A stretch of 34,684 nt of DNA from Blattamonas nauphoetae (lineage: Eukaryota; Preaxostyla; Oxymonadida), in assembly GCA_033064195.1 (NCBI GenBank), contig JARBJD010000550.1:1-34684 (forward strand), in the 5' to 3' direction. Below are positions 19,761-28,698 of the stretch, piece after piece; position 1 is the first letter of the stretch, and each line of letters opens with the position of its first letter. Under the pieces are notes generated by a model. It did not search any database. It was not told the origin of the DNA and saw nothing but the letters and a program-made list of their open reading frames with translations. A program made the translations under genes and the position numbers.

Positions 19761-20384
19761 ATGCAGCCAATTCTAAGTTGTCAATTTACAAAACATACAA
19801 GTTCTTCTTCGGTTCCAACGTCAATCACCAACAATGTCATCATTGACTCTCACAAAGAGTTCGAAGCCTCGCAGAGGCGAGACAATCAAGGAGCATCTTC
19901 TGGTAGACCAACGCTGGAAGATCGTAATGAACAAGGAGCAAATGTTGAAATGAACAATGAATCAGGTATTTATGATCCACCACTACTAGAGATCTATCCA
20001 TCAGCACCAATCCAAAGTCGTTCAATTCCACTACGAGAATACACTTCTACTATTGCAGCATTCAAAGATCAGCTATTGCTCGTCTACAAGAATGCATTCG
20101 CATGCGAAAAGAAACTGTTGAATAATCTCATTGAACCATCTAAGAAACTGATCACAAACCAAAGTGATTTATGTGCTCTGATAGCAACACAAACAGGAAT
20201 CAATGATGTGGTGATCGAATTGGATGACCTGTCTGACAAGTGTCTATGTCTGAATAAACTCCCAATCTTTCGCACTATTTTCAAGATCCTTGTTGGTGGA
20301 AAAGACATGAGTATTGCCTACAATGAAGCATACAACACAATTCTCAATTATGGCATTTCTCTGACGAAAGCTATTCCTCGCTAA
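19761..20384 (+). CDS. Polinton structural-block protein 2, unknown
   Basis: A 207-aa protein starting at ATG 19761 (MQPILSCQFTKH). The first 95 residues are polar and probably disordered (Ser, Asn, Glu rich) with a Pro/Tyr-containing stretch, YDPPLLEIYPSAP, around residues 72-84. The second half is helical and folded-looking (TIAAFKDQLLLVYKNAFACEKKLL) with two close Cys residues near DKCLCLNKL. I do not recognise a family. Its position between structural genes and its own promoter-like motif suggest a virion or scaffold role by analogy only. Confidence 0.6.
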   Translation: MQPILSCQFTKHTSSSSVPTSITNNVIIDSHKEFEASQRRDNQGASSGRPTLEDRNEQGANVEMNNESGIYDPPLLEIYPSAPIQSRSIPLREYTSTIAAFKDQLLLVYKNAFACEKKLLNNLIEPSKKLITNQSDLCALIATQTGINDVVIELDDLSDKCLCLNKLPIFRTIFKILVGGKDMSIAYNEAYNTILNYGISLTKAIPR

Positions 20385-20400
20385 AATTATAAATGAATTG

Positions 20401-20420
20401 TATTTTTTATTTTTACATAA
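20401..20420 (+). promoter_or_regulatory. T-run/TAAATG promoter-like motif of structural gene 3
   Basis: TATTTTTTATTTTTACATAAATG runs into the start codon at 20421; one of the clearest copies. Confidence 0.6.
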
Positions 20421-20762
20421 ATGGCACCAGGAAGTTTCAACAAACTCAAAAATATCGGCAAGCAATTCTTTCAATTCATCAAACCTCTAGCTCCAACATT
20501 GCTTCAAGTTGGTGGTGGATTGCTCTCCCAAACGAACAGTAAATTCGGACAAACCGCGGGTGGAATACTCAATGGATTAGGAGGAATGATGGATGTATAT
20601 CAGCAAAACAAAGCAATGAATCAGTCACAAAAGCCACAACGCCAGGACTTCTCAGATCAAAGACCACAAATAATAGAGTATGAATCGCCACGAAATGCTC
20701 GGTACGTTAATGATGATATACCTCAATCGTCAAATTCAAAAATTCAATTCAAAGGTTTATAA
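20421..20762 (+). CDS. Small MAPG protein with amphipathic N-terminus (minor virion protein?)
   Basis: A 113-aa protein. It begins MAPGSFNKLKNIGKQFFQFI, a basic amphipathic helix, followed by a Gly-rich hydrophobic middle (LLQVGGGLLSQ, GGILNGLGGMM) and a polar tail. The next gene starts the same way (MAPGWLSKL) although the rest differs. Short proteins with an amphipathic N-terminus occur in adenoviruses (pVI-type lytic factors) and Polinton-like viruses, so a membrane-active minor virion role is a reasonable guess, not shown. LNGL-G in the middle fits the adenoviral protease site pattern, but such a short motif is weak evidence. Confidence 0.6.
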   Translation: MAPGSFNKLKNIGKQFFQFIKPLAPTLLQVGGGLLSQTNSKFGQTAGGILNGLGGMMDVYQQNKAMNQSQKPQRQDFSDQRPQIIEYESPRNARYVNDDIPQSSNSKIQFKGL

Positions 20763-20778
20763 ATAAATGTAAATCCAG

Positions 20779-20796
20779 TTTTTTATTTTTACAGAA
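20779..20796 (+). promoter_or_regulatory. T-run/ATG promoter-like motif of structural gene 4
   Basis: TTTTTTATTTTTACAGAAATG runs into the ATG at 20797. Confidence 0.55.
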
Positions 20797-21099
20797 ATGG
20801 CACCAGGTTGGTTATCAAAATTAGCAGGAGTCGGTAAAACTATTCTCAGAATTGGAGCACCATTTTTGAATCTCATTCCCTTCGTTGGACCAGTGATTTC
20901 TAAGATTGCACAGACAGGAGTGGAGATGATCCCAGATGTGAAATCGGATCAGCAAATCCACGCAGAAAAGATGGCTCAATATGAACAAGCAATCCATGAA
21001 GGAAACAGTGCACTAGCGAAACAGCTCAGAGGTGAAATACTACGATTGGAAGAAAAACTGAAGCCGAAAGCAAAGCGAAAGAAAGTCAAAAAGAAATAA
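20797..21099 (+). CDS. Small MAPG protein, hydrophobic N-half and Lys-rich tail
   Basis: A 100-aa protein. Residues 1-45 are hydrophobic and Gly/Pro-containing (LRIGAPFLNLIPFVGPVI), able to form a membrane-inserting or amphipathic hairpin. Residues 50-90 are a charged helix (HAEKMAQYEQAIHEGNSALA) and the last 12 residues are nearly all Lys/Arg (KPKAKRKKVKKK), suiting nucleic acid contact. It shares the MAPG start with the gene before it, which suggests common ancestry or a common targeting or processing signal. It lies directly before the capsid gene. Function unknown; a minor virion or core protein is inferred from position and composition. Confidence 0.6.
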   Translation: MAPGWLSKLAGVGKTILRIGAPFLNLIPFVGPVISKIAQTGVEMIPDVKSDQQIHAEKMAQYEQAIHEGNSALAKQLRGEILRLEEKLKPKAKRKKVKKK

Positions 21100-21108
21100 T
21101 CAATATTG

Positions 21109-21127
21109 TTTTTTTATTTTTGATAAA
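21109..21127 (+). promoter_or_regulatory. T-run/ATG promoter-like motif of the first capsid gene
   Basis: TTTTTTTATTTTTGATAAAATG leads into the ATG at 21128. Confidence 0.55.
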
Positions 21128-22990
21128 ATGAACTCACACATTACACATCTGACAAACAAAAGACATGGAGCCTCAACATTGACTGGAAATACAACTGGAA
21201 GCATCAAGTATACAAGAGATGACATTGGTCAAATACAACAACAATTAATGTCTGAACATCACGTTAATTTCCTCTTGAATGATGGAGCACACAGTACCTC
21301 TATTCAGGAGTTGAAACCATCGGAGAATTCACGCTTCTACAAAGGACAAGAAATAATCATTCCACTGACTGGTAATCAGGATATTTGTCAAATCGACGAT
21401 TCCTTCATTACATTCACAATAACAACAACTTTAAAAGTCAACAATTGGGACATTACCCCAGACAAAGTAGGATCCTACTCAAATGAGAGAATATTTATGT
21501 TCGTTGGACTGAAGCATTCGGCATCAATCTTTAGTAGATTTACTGTTCTTCACAACAATCAAAGAATCATCAGCACAGCAAACAATGACGTTTCAATGGA
21601 GTCTCACATCTACAATATGATCAAACCAAAGAGTCAATTGGAGAATCGTAAGCATGCACATACACCATGGCAGAATGCTTGGAATCATGACGAATCTGTT
21701 GCTGGTGTCTATATTCCATTGTCAGACTTCACATCGGTGTCACAAGCCGGCCATTTCACTGATACAATTAAGGTACCGATTCGTGTGTCAATCAACCTTG
21801 AAGATCTTCTCATTTTCTCTGGAATGACTGACTATCCAAAATGTCTTTTTGGTGATTTGAAGTAAAGTGTGTACATCAATGAAGATGCATTCGTTTGCTG
21901 TCCAGTTAATCCTGAACTCACTTTGAAGAACACACTTTCGACCTACATTGGTTCAACAAAACCACCAATTCATCACACAATTGCAGATTGTCAACAACAT
22001 CGTCCATGGTTTTTCCACTCTCTTCTTGCAAACTGCACCAAGAATTTCGTTCAGATTGGCCAATCATTTAGGATATCAGCAGTGACTCAAGACATTTATT
22101 ACAACTCAGCTGGAACAGTTGCAAAAGAACCAGAATTTGTGGATCAGTACATCTCACTGAACACTATTGATTATCAAATCGATGATGTATATTGCATGAG
22201 TGCTGGATACAAAATGAAAGAAATCGCGAAAGAGAGTCTGAAGAAGATGTATCAGGATCGTCCTGGAACAATACCAGCTGAAAAGATTTCATTCTATCCA
22301 TTTCAGAAGACACCAACGGCAACAGGGATTGATTGTACTCAACAGATGGTTCTCGTCAATGCCAAGGATATTATGCTCCTCTTCCGTCACTACGATAATG
22401 AAGTCACCTGTTTCCACAATCCAATGCAGAAAGATCTTCGTGTTCATCTTCTCAATAAATATTATCCAGAAAACTGGACATCAACAATTGGAGCTCGCTT
22501 TTATCAGTTCGCATTGTCGACTCTCAATCTTGATTCCTACCTGACTGTTCCAGATGATTTGGAGCGTTCATTGACGGATTCTCTCGTTGAAGAACATCTC
22601 GAAGGTGGTAGAACATATCCCAATGAAACAATGGCACGAGTACGACCAATTCATGACAATACTGACTTCCTCTTATGCTTTTCAACTCAACGAAGTGGAT
22701 GTCCAACAAACTGCAATGATTCAATCAGTTCAAGAGGTCAGAATGTTCCCGTCACTTTGAGGTCAAGTCCGATTTACCAGGGTCTGATTGATACATACTA
22801 CAATGTTCTCGATCCAAGTCAAAAGGGTGGAGATATGACAACATTTACGCATCCTCCAGCACCGATTCTAGCAACAACTGCAACAACATGGTGGGTCTTA
22901 CGATTTGAAAATGACGAACCTAGAGTTGAGTACTATCCCAATCACACACTGAAAGCATTGCACAAGGAACTCGGAATACCGAAATCGTAA
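21128..22990 (+). pseudogene. Polinton capsid-type protein 1 (major capsid candidate)
   Basis: The gene is about 620 codons, the size of Polinton double jelly-roll major capsid proteins. Its C-terminal part aligns by eye with the next gene: both share a FHNP/FRNP block (CFHNPMQKDL against VFRNPQYVTQ), then a Pro-rich PPAPIL/PPPPIL block, an aromatic strand (WWVLRFENDEPRVEYY) and a short C-terminal helix. The N-terminal part has beta-type sequence with Pro- and Asn-rich turns. Jelly-roll folding is inferred from size, position and known Polinton gene order, not directly visible. It follows the two MAPG genes and has its own promoter-like motif. Broken at about one place. Confidence 0.65.
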
Positions 22991-23016
22991 AACAGTAAAA
23001 CAAAATAATGATATTG

Positions 23017-23036
23017 TATTTTTTATTTTTCTATAA
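23017..23036 (+). promoter_or_regulatory. T-run/TAAATG promoter-like motif of the second capsid gene
   Basis: TATTTTTTATTTTTCTATAAATG leads into the ATG at 23037; nearly the same as the copy at 20401. Confidence 0.6.
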
Positions 23037-24719
23037 ATGAGAAGTATCAGAGCAAATCAATCCAAACCAACATCGACATCAATTGAGCAAATTGAAGTGC
23101 AATCATATCTGCCGAAACAATGGGATTCAGTGCCGCACGTTTATTCCATTCAAGAAGTGCATCCAACAAATCCTCCCATGCCATGCAGAATCACAGACGA
23201 AATTGAAGTTCCATTGTGCTATGACGGTCATGATGTGACTGAGTTTTCGAAGAGTCATTTACGAATAAATCTAACAATCACTGTGCCATATGTGAAACCA
23301 TCTGGTGCATTTACAGCAGATTGCGGAACATACGGAATGTTCTACGGATATAAGTCATCATCAGATGCAATTCGAGACATGAGACTCGTTGATAGTCAAG
23401 GAAACATCATTGACAATACACTTCAGAATAATCATGTTCACGAATCATTTCTGTATCACACTTTCAAGTCACATGAAGAGAAAAACAACATGAAGCATTG
23501 TTATAGCCTTTGGGAAAATGTTCAGAGAATGGATCCAAGCGTGTGTGGATACTATTATATTCCAGTCGATGCTGCTTCTTCAAACATCACATTTACGATA
23601 CCATTGGTCATTCCGTTTGTTAATTTGCTTCCGCTGAGTACATTTGATCAGTATCCTAATTCCATCTTTGGCAATCTCCGGTTAAGATTTCATTTGACAA
23701 CAGATTCACTTGTGTATTGTCCTGTTCAAATTTCTTCTGTCGTTCGAAAAATGTTTGAAAACAGTATAGATCAACGACCAGGGATGACGCTTTCGACTCT
23801 GGCTGGGACTCCAAAAATAGAATTAATGTATCACGGAGAATTCTCAACTTTAACACAGGAATTTACCCAGATCGGAAATCCAGTTCTCCAATCAGATCAG
23901 TTTGGACCCTCGACAGCAACCCCTTTCCCATCTGTTTCTCCAAAATCGGTGACTTCAACTGTTCTTTCTTCATCGGTGGATAAAGTTACTTCGATTTGCT
24001 ACGGATATCAAATCACTGATGCAACGAAGCAATCTCTCTTCAACACATATTCAAAGACTCTTTATGTTCTGAAAGCAGAAAGAATTGACACTCAATCATT
24101 TCAATCAAAAGCAAATGCAATGGGAGTGAGATCAAACATCAGTATCAAACTCAACAATCTCATGAATCTTATGTGCTTATTCTCGGAAAGACCAAACGAA
24201 TGTACAGTCTTCAGAAATCCTCAATACGTTACTCAATTCGAAATGCTTGGAAGCAACTTTCCTAATTTCCCAATGTCAACAACATCACCAGAGTTCTATC
24301 AAATGATGATGGTTAATGGGGATTTTATTGGTTGTTCTGCTACTGAAGAGTTTGAAAATTCTATTTGTTCAACTCGTGTCTACAACGACAGAGGAAAAGA
24401 TTTCAAGAGAAGAAGAGCAACAACAGATGCAACTTGTTTCACTTTTATGGTTCCAACTGATCGAAGTGAAATTGCAGGTGGAGAAGAAGGTATTTTGACA
24501 GCAGAATCAGTGAATATTGTCTACAGAGGAACACCAATCAATCAGGGAGAACTGGATCCATATTTCACATCAACTCCAGAAGGTCCTCCTCCACCAATTC
24601 TCGCATTACATCAAGCTACATACTGGTTGTTCTGGATCGAAAATGGACAACCACGGGTGAGATATGTTATTGATCGTCGACTCCAAGAAGCATATGAAGA
24701 AGTGAAGAGAGGTTATTAA
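23037..24719 (+). CDS. Polinton capsid-type protein 2 (paralogue)
   Basis: A 560-aa protein with one open frame from MRSIRANQSKPTSTSIEQIE. Predicted beta-rich. The N-terminal third has FSKSHLRINLTITVPYVK and a later NITFTIPLVIPFVNLLPL strand pair. The C-terminal third shares the FRNP block, the PPPPILALH block and the YWLFWIENGQPRVRYV strand with the gene before it. It is most simply a second capsid-type protein, produced by gene duplication; whether it or its neighbour forms the major capsid, or one is a vertex or minor protein, is open. A partial second copy of its 3' third lies at 26608-27387. Confidence 0.65.
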   Translation: MRSIRANQSKPTSTSIEQIEVQSYLPKQWDSVPHVYSIQEVHPTNPPMPCRITDEIEVPLCYDGHDVTEFSKSHLRINLTITVPYVKPSGAFTADCGTYGMFYGYKSSSDAIRDMRLVDSQGNIIDNTLQNNHVHESFLYHTFKSHEEKNNMKHCYSLWENVQRMDPSVCGYYYIPVDAASSNITFTIPLVIPFVNLLPLSTFDQYPNSIFGNLRLRFHLTTDSLVYCPVQISSVVRKMFENSIDQRPGMTLSTLAGTPKIELMYHGEFSTLTQEFTQIGNPVLQSDQFGPSTATPFPSVSPKSVTSTVLSSSVDKVTSICYGYQITDATKQSLFNTYSKTLYVLKAERIDTQSFQSKANAMGVRSNISIKLNNLMNLMCLFSERPNECTVFRNPQYVTQFEMLGSNFPNFPMSTTSPEFYQMMMVNGDFIGCSATEEFENSICSTRVYNDRGKDFKRRRATTDATCFTFMVPTDRSEIAGGEEGILTAESVNIVYRGTPINQGELDPYFTSTPEGPPPPILALHQATYWLFWIENGQPRVRYVIDRRLQEAYEEVKRGY

Positions 24720-24806
24720 ATAGAACAAATATGATATTTTATTTTTGAAGAAAACACAAATGGTGAAGCGATACTTCTCAATTCAGAATTCTCACACTGC
24801 TCAACT
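24555..24806. repeat. 252-bp tract shared without differences with 27223-27474
   Basis: Position by position I see no difference from GATCCATATTTCACATCA at the left to CACTGCTCAACT at the right, at a constant offset of 2,668 bp. It spans the 3' end of the capsid-type gene, the intergenic promoter motif and the 5' end of the 135-aa gene. Outside this tract the two copies differ at many positions. Confidence 0.8.
24734..24759 (+). promoter_or_regulatory. T-run promoter-like motif of the 135-aa gene
   Basis: ATATTTTATTTTTGAAGAAA then ACACAA precedes the ATG at 24760. The spacing is longer than in the other copies. Confidence 0.45.
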
Positions 24807-25167
24807 TCCTCCTGATTTTGTTAATTCAAGAAAACAAAAATACATCTATTTCCTTGACTGTAAACTCATTCATGTGAAGGAGGAGATCGGTGATGCATCG
24901 ACAGTCATATCCAAAGATATTCATCAAAATTTCACGATCCATGCTGATTGGATTCAGACTGATGCACACAATGATTCATATGTTGCTTTCTGTAACGAAC
25001 AAATAGCTAAACGAAAGAAATGGGCATTCAGTACTCGACAGTCCATAGTGAAGATCTGGTTCAAGGACAGTTCTGGTGAATCAATAGAGATGGAAACATC
25101 AGAGACAATCAATGGAAAAATAACCAAGGAGTATTATGAATATCTGGTTGATCTGATGTTGGAATAG
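24760..25167 (+). CDS. Polinton structural-block protein, 135 aa, unknown
   Basis: The protein starts at ATG 24760 (MVKRYFSIQNSHTAQLPPDF). It is mixed alpha/beta with a beta-type middle (KYIYFLDCKLIHVKEEIG, FTIHADWIQTD) and a KRKKWAFSTRQSIVKIWF segment, ending in a short helix. One compact beta domain of this size could be a single jelly-roll minor capsid protein, as Polintons have, but nothing in the sequence proves that. A second copy at 27428-27836 keeps the order capsid-type gene then this gene, so the two were duplicated together. Confidence 0.55.
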   Translation: MVKRYFSIQNSHTAQLPPDFVNSRKQKYIYFLDCKLIHVKEEIGDASTVISKDIHQNFTIHADWIQTDAHNDSYVAFCNEQIAKRKKWAFSTRQSIVKIWFKDSSGESIEMETSETINGKITKEYYEYLVDLMLE

Positions 25168-25511
25168 TAAAAGGTGTATAATATTTTTGAATTTGATCAT
25201 TGAAGATGGTAAAAATAACCGAAGAGAAGAGCCTTCCCACGTTCGTACGAGCTTCCTATAGACACCCCGATACTCCTTTGGGGATCGTTCTATCGCGATC
25301 CTTCTAAATGACTGCTGCTGGCGAAGTCCTTGAAGGGCTAAGTCTTGGGTGGGCATGATTTACGGGCACATCCAAGTGCTGCCAACATGAACCCCGGGGA
25401 CAATCTTTCGATCATCCGTCTCCAATCCAACCTCCAATTCGTTCTGCGCATCAGTCACCAGGGCACCATTTTGCCTGAGTATCTTGGAACATTACGTCGA
25501 GGGCTCTGTAC

Positions 25512-25900
25512 TTGAACTTGTTCTGAAACTCCTCTTCATATACAAATTAAAAAATCAGAAAGTTAAAAAAGTTTAACGTTTATTTTTGGATCACCCATAT
25601 CTCAGGAACGAATGCTCAGATCACTCTGAAAACATCAGAAATGAACTCAGCAGATCGGGATTGACCTTGGAAGAGGTTTGTATGGTCGAAGCTCAAAATT
25701 GTATTGTTCAAATTTTGTCTGGATCTCCTCTTCATATACAAATTAAAAAAATCGATAAAAAATAAATCAGCGTTAATTTTGAGATCACCCATAACCCCCG
25801 AAATACTTCTCAGATCACACGAAACACGTCGTATATAAACTCGTCAGACCGATATTAACCTTGTCAGAACACTTTTGGATGATCGCAAAAATAAAGGTTA
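25512..25900. repeat. Two-copy tandem repeat, period 196 bp, with minus-strand promoter relics
   Basis: CCTCTTCATATACAAATTAA begins at 25531 and 25727. Both units continue with AT-rich sequence, a (TT)AATTTTGGATCACCCATA-type segment and a CTCAGATCAC segment. Copies are strongly diverged outside the first 25 bp. Read on the minus strand the shared start is TTTTTTAATTTGTATATG, the same as the promoter-like motif of the polymerase and 66-aa genes. Confidence 0.55.
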
Positions 25901-26034
25901 ATTTTGAAAAATTCATTTTTTACTTACCTTATATGGTGATGAAAAAGTGAAAAAATCAAATATGACCAAAACAATCCACGGATGGTCCCGATGCATGGGG
26001 AGGTAGTGCACGTCATTCTGGTGCATTCTGAGCG

Positions 26035-26395
26035 TGCCCATGCTCCGTGGACTTGTGGACCTTCATGAAGCTTAGGCTCTTCAGAGCCGATGTGAACCAA
26101 CCAAAATGCAAATGAAATTTTTTGGCGATCCACCTGGGGCACCTGGGGCACTTTTGGACAGTCAATAGTATTTGGAAAACACTCATGAAAGACAACACCA
26201 ATGAAAAATCCACACAATCCACCACCGCCAATGTTCCTATCATTTCTATTCATTCTAAGTATACCTCTACTCATGTGGCCATGTGGACTTCGCGAAGCTT
26301 AGGCTCCTTAGAGCCGTTGTGGACCGTGGACCTCCAAAAATAAAAACCAATTTAAAAAGCCGATCCACCTGGGGCACCTGGGGCAGTCAATAGGA
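26035..26395. repeat. Two-copy tandem repeat, period about 226 bp, with CACCTGGGG doublet
   Basis: GAAGCTTAGGCTC recurs at 26068 and 26294, each inside TGTGGAC...AGAGCCG context. GATCCACCTGGGGCACCTGG recurs near 26129 and 26361, each followed by a CAGTCAATAG within 25 bp. The units resemble each other throughout. The role is unknown. Confidence 0.6.
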
Positions 26396-26607
26396 TTAAC
26401 GAACGACTACCAAATGATCGTACCGATTGATCTGGTCCTGGATCGACTGAAATCCATTTTTGGAGCTCATTTTATCAAAATAAAGTAAGAATTAGGTCCA
26501 AAATTCATCAAAATCGAAGAAGAAGGAAATGTGTGTTTTTGAGGTTGAAAGTGATTTATTCCGTGCTTACTGTGATCCTCGGAGGTATCGATTTTCGCCA
26601 ACTATAC

Positions 26608-27387
26608 TACTACCACAGTTCTTGCTTCATCTGTGGACAAAGTCACGACAGTTTGTTCTGGATATCAAATCACTGATGCAACGAAACAATCGCTGATAAA
26701 CATATATTCGAAGACTCTTTATGTTCTGAAAGCAGAAAGAATTGACACTCAATCATTTCAATCAAAAGCAACAGCGATGGGAGTGAGATCGAACATTAGT
26801 ATCAAACTCAACAATCTCATGAATCTCATGTGCTTATTCTCGGAAAGACCAAACGAATGTACAGTCTTTAGAAATCCTCACTATGTTGGTCAATTCGAAA
26901 TGCTTGGATCCAACTTTCCCAATTTCCCAATGTCAACTATCTCACCAGAGTTCTATCAAATGATGATGGTGAATGGTGATTTCATTGGTTGTTCTGCAAC
27001 GGAAGAGTTTGAGAATTCCATTTGTTCATCTCGCGTTTATAAATATATCTTCAATAGAGAAGAAAACAAAGATCTAGAAGAAGACCCATCACAGATGAGA
27101 CATGCTTCACATTCATGGTTCCAACAGATCGAAGTGAAATCGCTGGTGGGGAAGAAGGGATTTCGACAGCCGAATCGGTGAACATTGTCTTCAGAGGAAC
27201 ACCAATCATTCAAGGTCAGCATGATCCATATTTCACATCAACTCCAGAAGGTCCTCCTCCACCAATTCTCGCATTACATCAAGCTACATACTGGTTGTTC
27301 TGGATCGAAAATGGACAACCACGGGTGAGATATGTTATTGATCGTCGACTCCAAGAAGCATATGAAGAAGTGAAGAGAGGTTATTAA
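26608..27387 (+). pseudogene. Partial second copy of capsid-type protein 2 (3' third)
   Basis: It aligns with about 23952-24719, beginning near the serine-rich segment before SGYQITDATKQS. It keeps the FRNP and PPPPIL blocks and the end EEVKRGY. It lacks the N-terminal two thirds, so it is a fragment. Roughly nine in ten bases match over the first part, rising to no differences over the last 165 bp. Besides being partial it is broken at about one place. Confidence 0.8.
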
Positions 27388-27474
27388 ATAGAACAAATAT
27401 GATATTTTATTTTTGAAGAAAACACAAATGGTGAAGCGATACTTCTCAATTCAGAATTCTCACACTGCTCAACT
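27223..27474. repeat. 252-bp tract shared without differences with 24555-24806
   Basis: Second member of the pair described at 24555-24806; it covers the end of the capsid fragment, the motif and the start of the 135-aa gene copy. Confidence 0.8.
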
Positions 27475-27836
27475 CCTCCTGATTTTACCAATTCAAGAAA
27501 ACAAAAATACATCTACTTTCTCGACTGCAAACTCATCCATGTGAAAGAAGAGATTAGTGATGCATCGACAGTCATTTCAAAGATGTACCGCAGCACCTCA
27601 CAATCCATGGTGATTGGATCCAGACTGATGCACACAATGATTCATATGTTGCTTTCTGCAACGAACAGATTGCGAAGCGAAAGAAGTGGGAATTAAGTAC
27701 TCGACAATCAATTGTGAAGATCTGGTTCAAAGACAGTTCTGGTGATTCAATTGAGTTGGAAACATCAGAGACAATCAATGGAAAAATAATCAAAGAGTAT
27801 TATGAATTGCTTGTTGATCTCATGTTGGAGTACTAA
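27428..27836 (+). pseudogene. Second copy of the 135-aa gene
   Basis: It aligns with 24760-25167 from MVKRYFSIQNSH to the final LVDLMLE-like end. The promoter-like motif at 27402-27414 is unchanged. It is broken at about two places. Its 3' end overlaps by 17 bp the 3' end of the convergent S74 gene, so this end of the duplication fixes how the right minus-strand genes are joined to the block. Confidence 0.7.
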
Positions 27837-28698
27837 TCAGTGATTTATATTTTTGAATGAGTTCATTGATGAGTGTCTGTTGTTGTCCGACGATAGAGGA
27901 TAATTCCTGAATGGCTTTCACACAGAAGCAAGAGAGTTCTGCGTAATCAACTTGAAGACAATCTGGATTGGAATCATTCACGACTTCAGGGAATATTTCT
28001 TGGATCTGTTGAGCAATCACACCAATGTGTTTCTTCTCACTTTCCTTCTTCAAGCATTCACATTTCTCTTTGCAGTGCTTCAAGTGTTCTTCATCTGTCT
28101 CATTTTCAATTTGCTTTGTCACTTTGTTGATCTTCGAGTCGAATGTGTTGAATTGGTACTGCACAATTTCAACTTTATTCAGTTGTTCAAGAACATCAGG
28201 GTATGGTTCAATATTCCTTTTCACTCTTCTGTCTGATAGCTGAGAAAAACTTCCAGTTGGTGATATTGAAAACACTCCTGAACCTGTGTCCTCATCGTAG
28301 TAATACAAAGCTGGTGAGTCGCATGGTGACCACATAATAATGCCATCACCATTGAACTGAATTCCAGAAGTTTCTGCAATCGATTGTGAGATTGATATGC
28401 CAGACTTAAATGTTGAAGCCGGATATGTTCCAGGATACTTCGGAAGCGATCCCTCTGATATATTCCACTTCGCTCCATTCACATTGATCAATCCTCCAAT
28501 TTCTGGTGTCGTGATCGATCCATTTGTGCTGACTACTTTTTGGATTGATGATATCGCTGTCTTATGTGCTTCTGTTGTCTTCTGAAGTGAGTCAATCACT
28601 GCTGCATTCTCGTTGGTCGTCGAGAGATTATGATCAATCATTTTCTCAATCATTTGTGAATTGTATTTTTGTCGATTCATTTTTGGTTGCACTTTCAT
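27820..28698 (-). CDS. Fibre/spike-like protein with C-terminal peptidase S74 chaperone domain
   Basis: A 292-aa protein from ATG 28698. Residues 12-58 look like a coiled coil (MIEKMIDHNLSTTNE, IDSLQKTTEAHKTAISSIQK). Residues 60-150 are beta-rich and Gly/Ser-rich, with GIQFNGDGIIMWSP. Residues 151-265 match the S74 intramolecular chaperone: LSDRRVKRNIEP (154-165) with the Ser of the SD-R-K signature, a YQFN strand, HIGVIAQQIQEIFPEVV (224-240) and LQVDYAEL (248-255). A final helix follows. In phage tail spikes and myelin regulatory factors S74 drives trimer assembly and then cleaves itself off. Here a trimeric attachment fibre is the natural inference. TTTTTTATTTTCTATG precedes it. Confidence 0.8.
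   Translation of the reverse strand: MKVQPKMNRQKYNSQMIEKMIDHNLSTTNENAAVIDSLQKTTEAHKTAISSIQKVVSTNGSITTPEIGGLINVNGAKWNISEGSLPKYPGTYPASTFKSGISISQSIAETSGIQFNGDGIIMWSPCDSPALYYYDEDTGSGVFSISPTGSFSQLSDRRVKRNIEPYPDVLEQLNKVEIVQYQFNTFDSKINKVTKQIENETDEEHLKHCKEKCECLKKESEKKHIGVIAQQIQEIFPEVVNDSNPDCLQVDYAELSCFCVKAIQELSSIVGQQQTLINELIQKYKSLISTPT

Larger units (their letters stand above)
25168..26607. other. 1.4-kb non-coding segment between the two copies of the capsid-135 aa pair
   Basis: Three parts: an unrecognised segment of more balanced composition with small palindromes (25205-25520, e.g. GACACCCCGATACTCC and GATCGTTCTATCGCGATC), a diverged two-copy 196-bp repeat (25512-25900), and a two-copy 226-bp repeat (about 26035-26395). 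A short minus-strand frame (25099-25356) overlaps the first part without recognisable domains. No host gene is seen. Confidence 0.5.

Noticed and set aside
25205-25520. Fragment of ribosomal DNA or a ribosomal protein gene
   Set aside because: The composition and small palindromes suggested it, but I could match no conserved rRNA block and the frames have no recognisable ribosomal protein motif.
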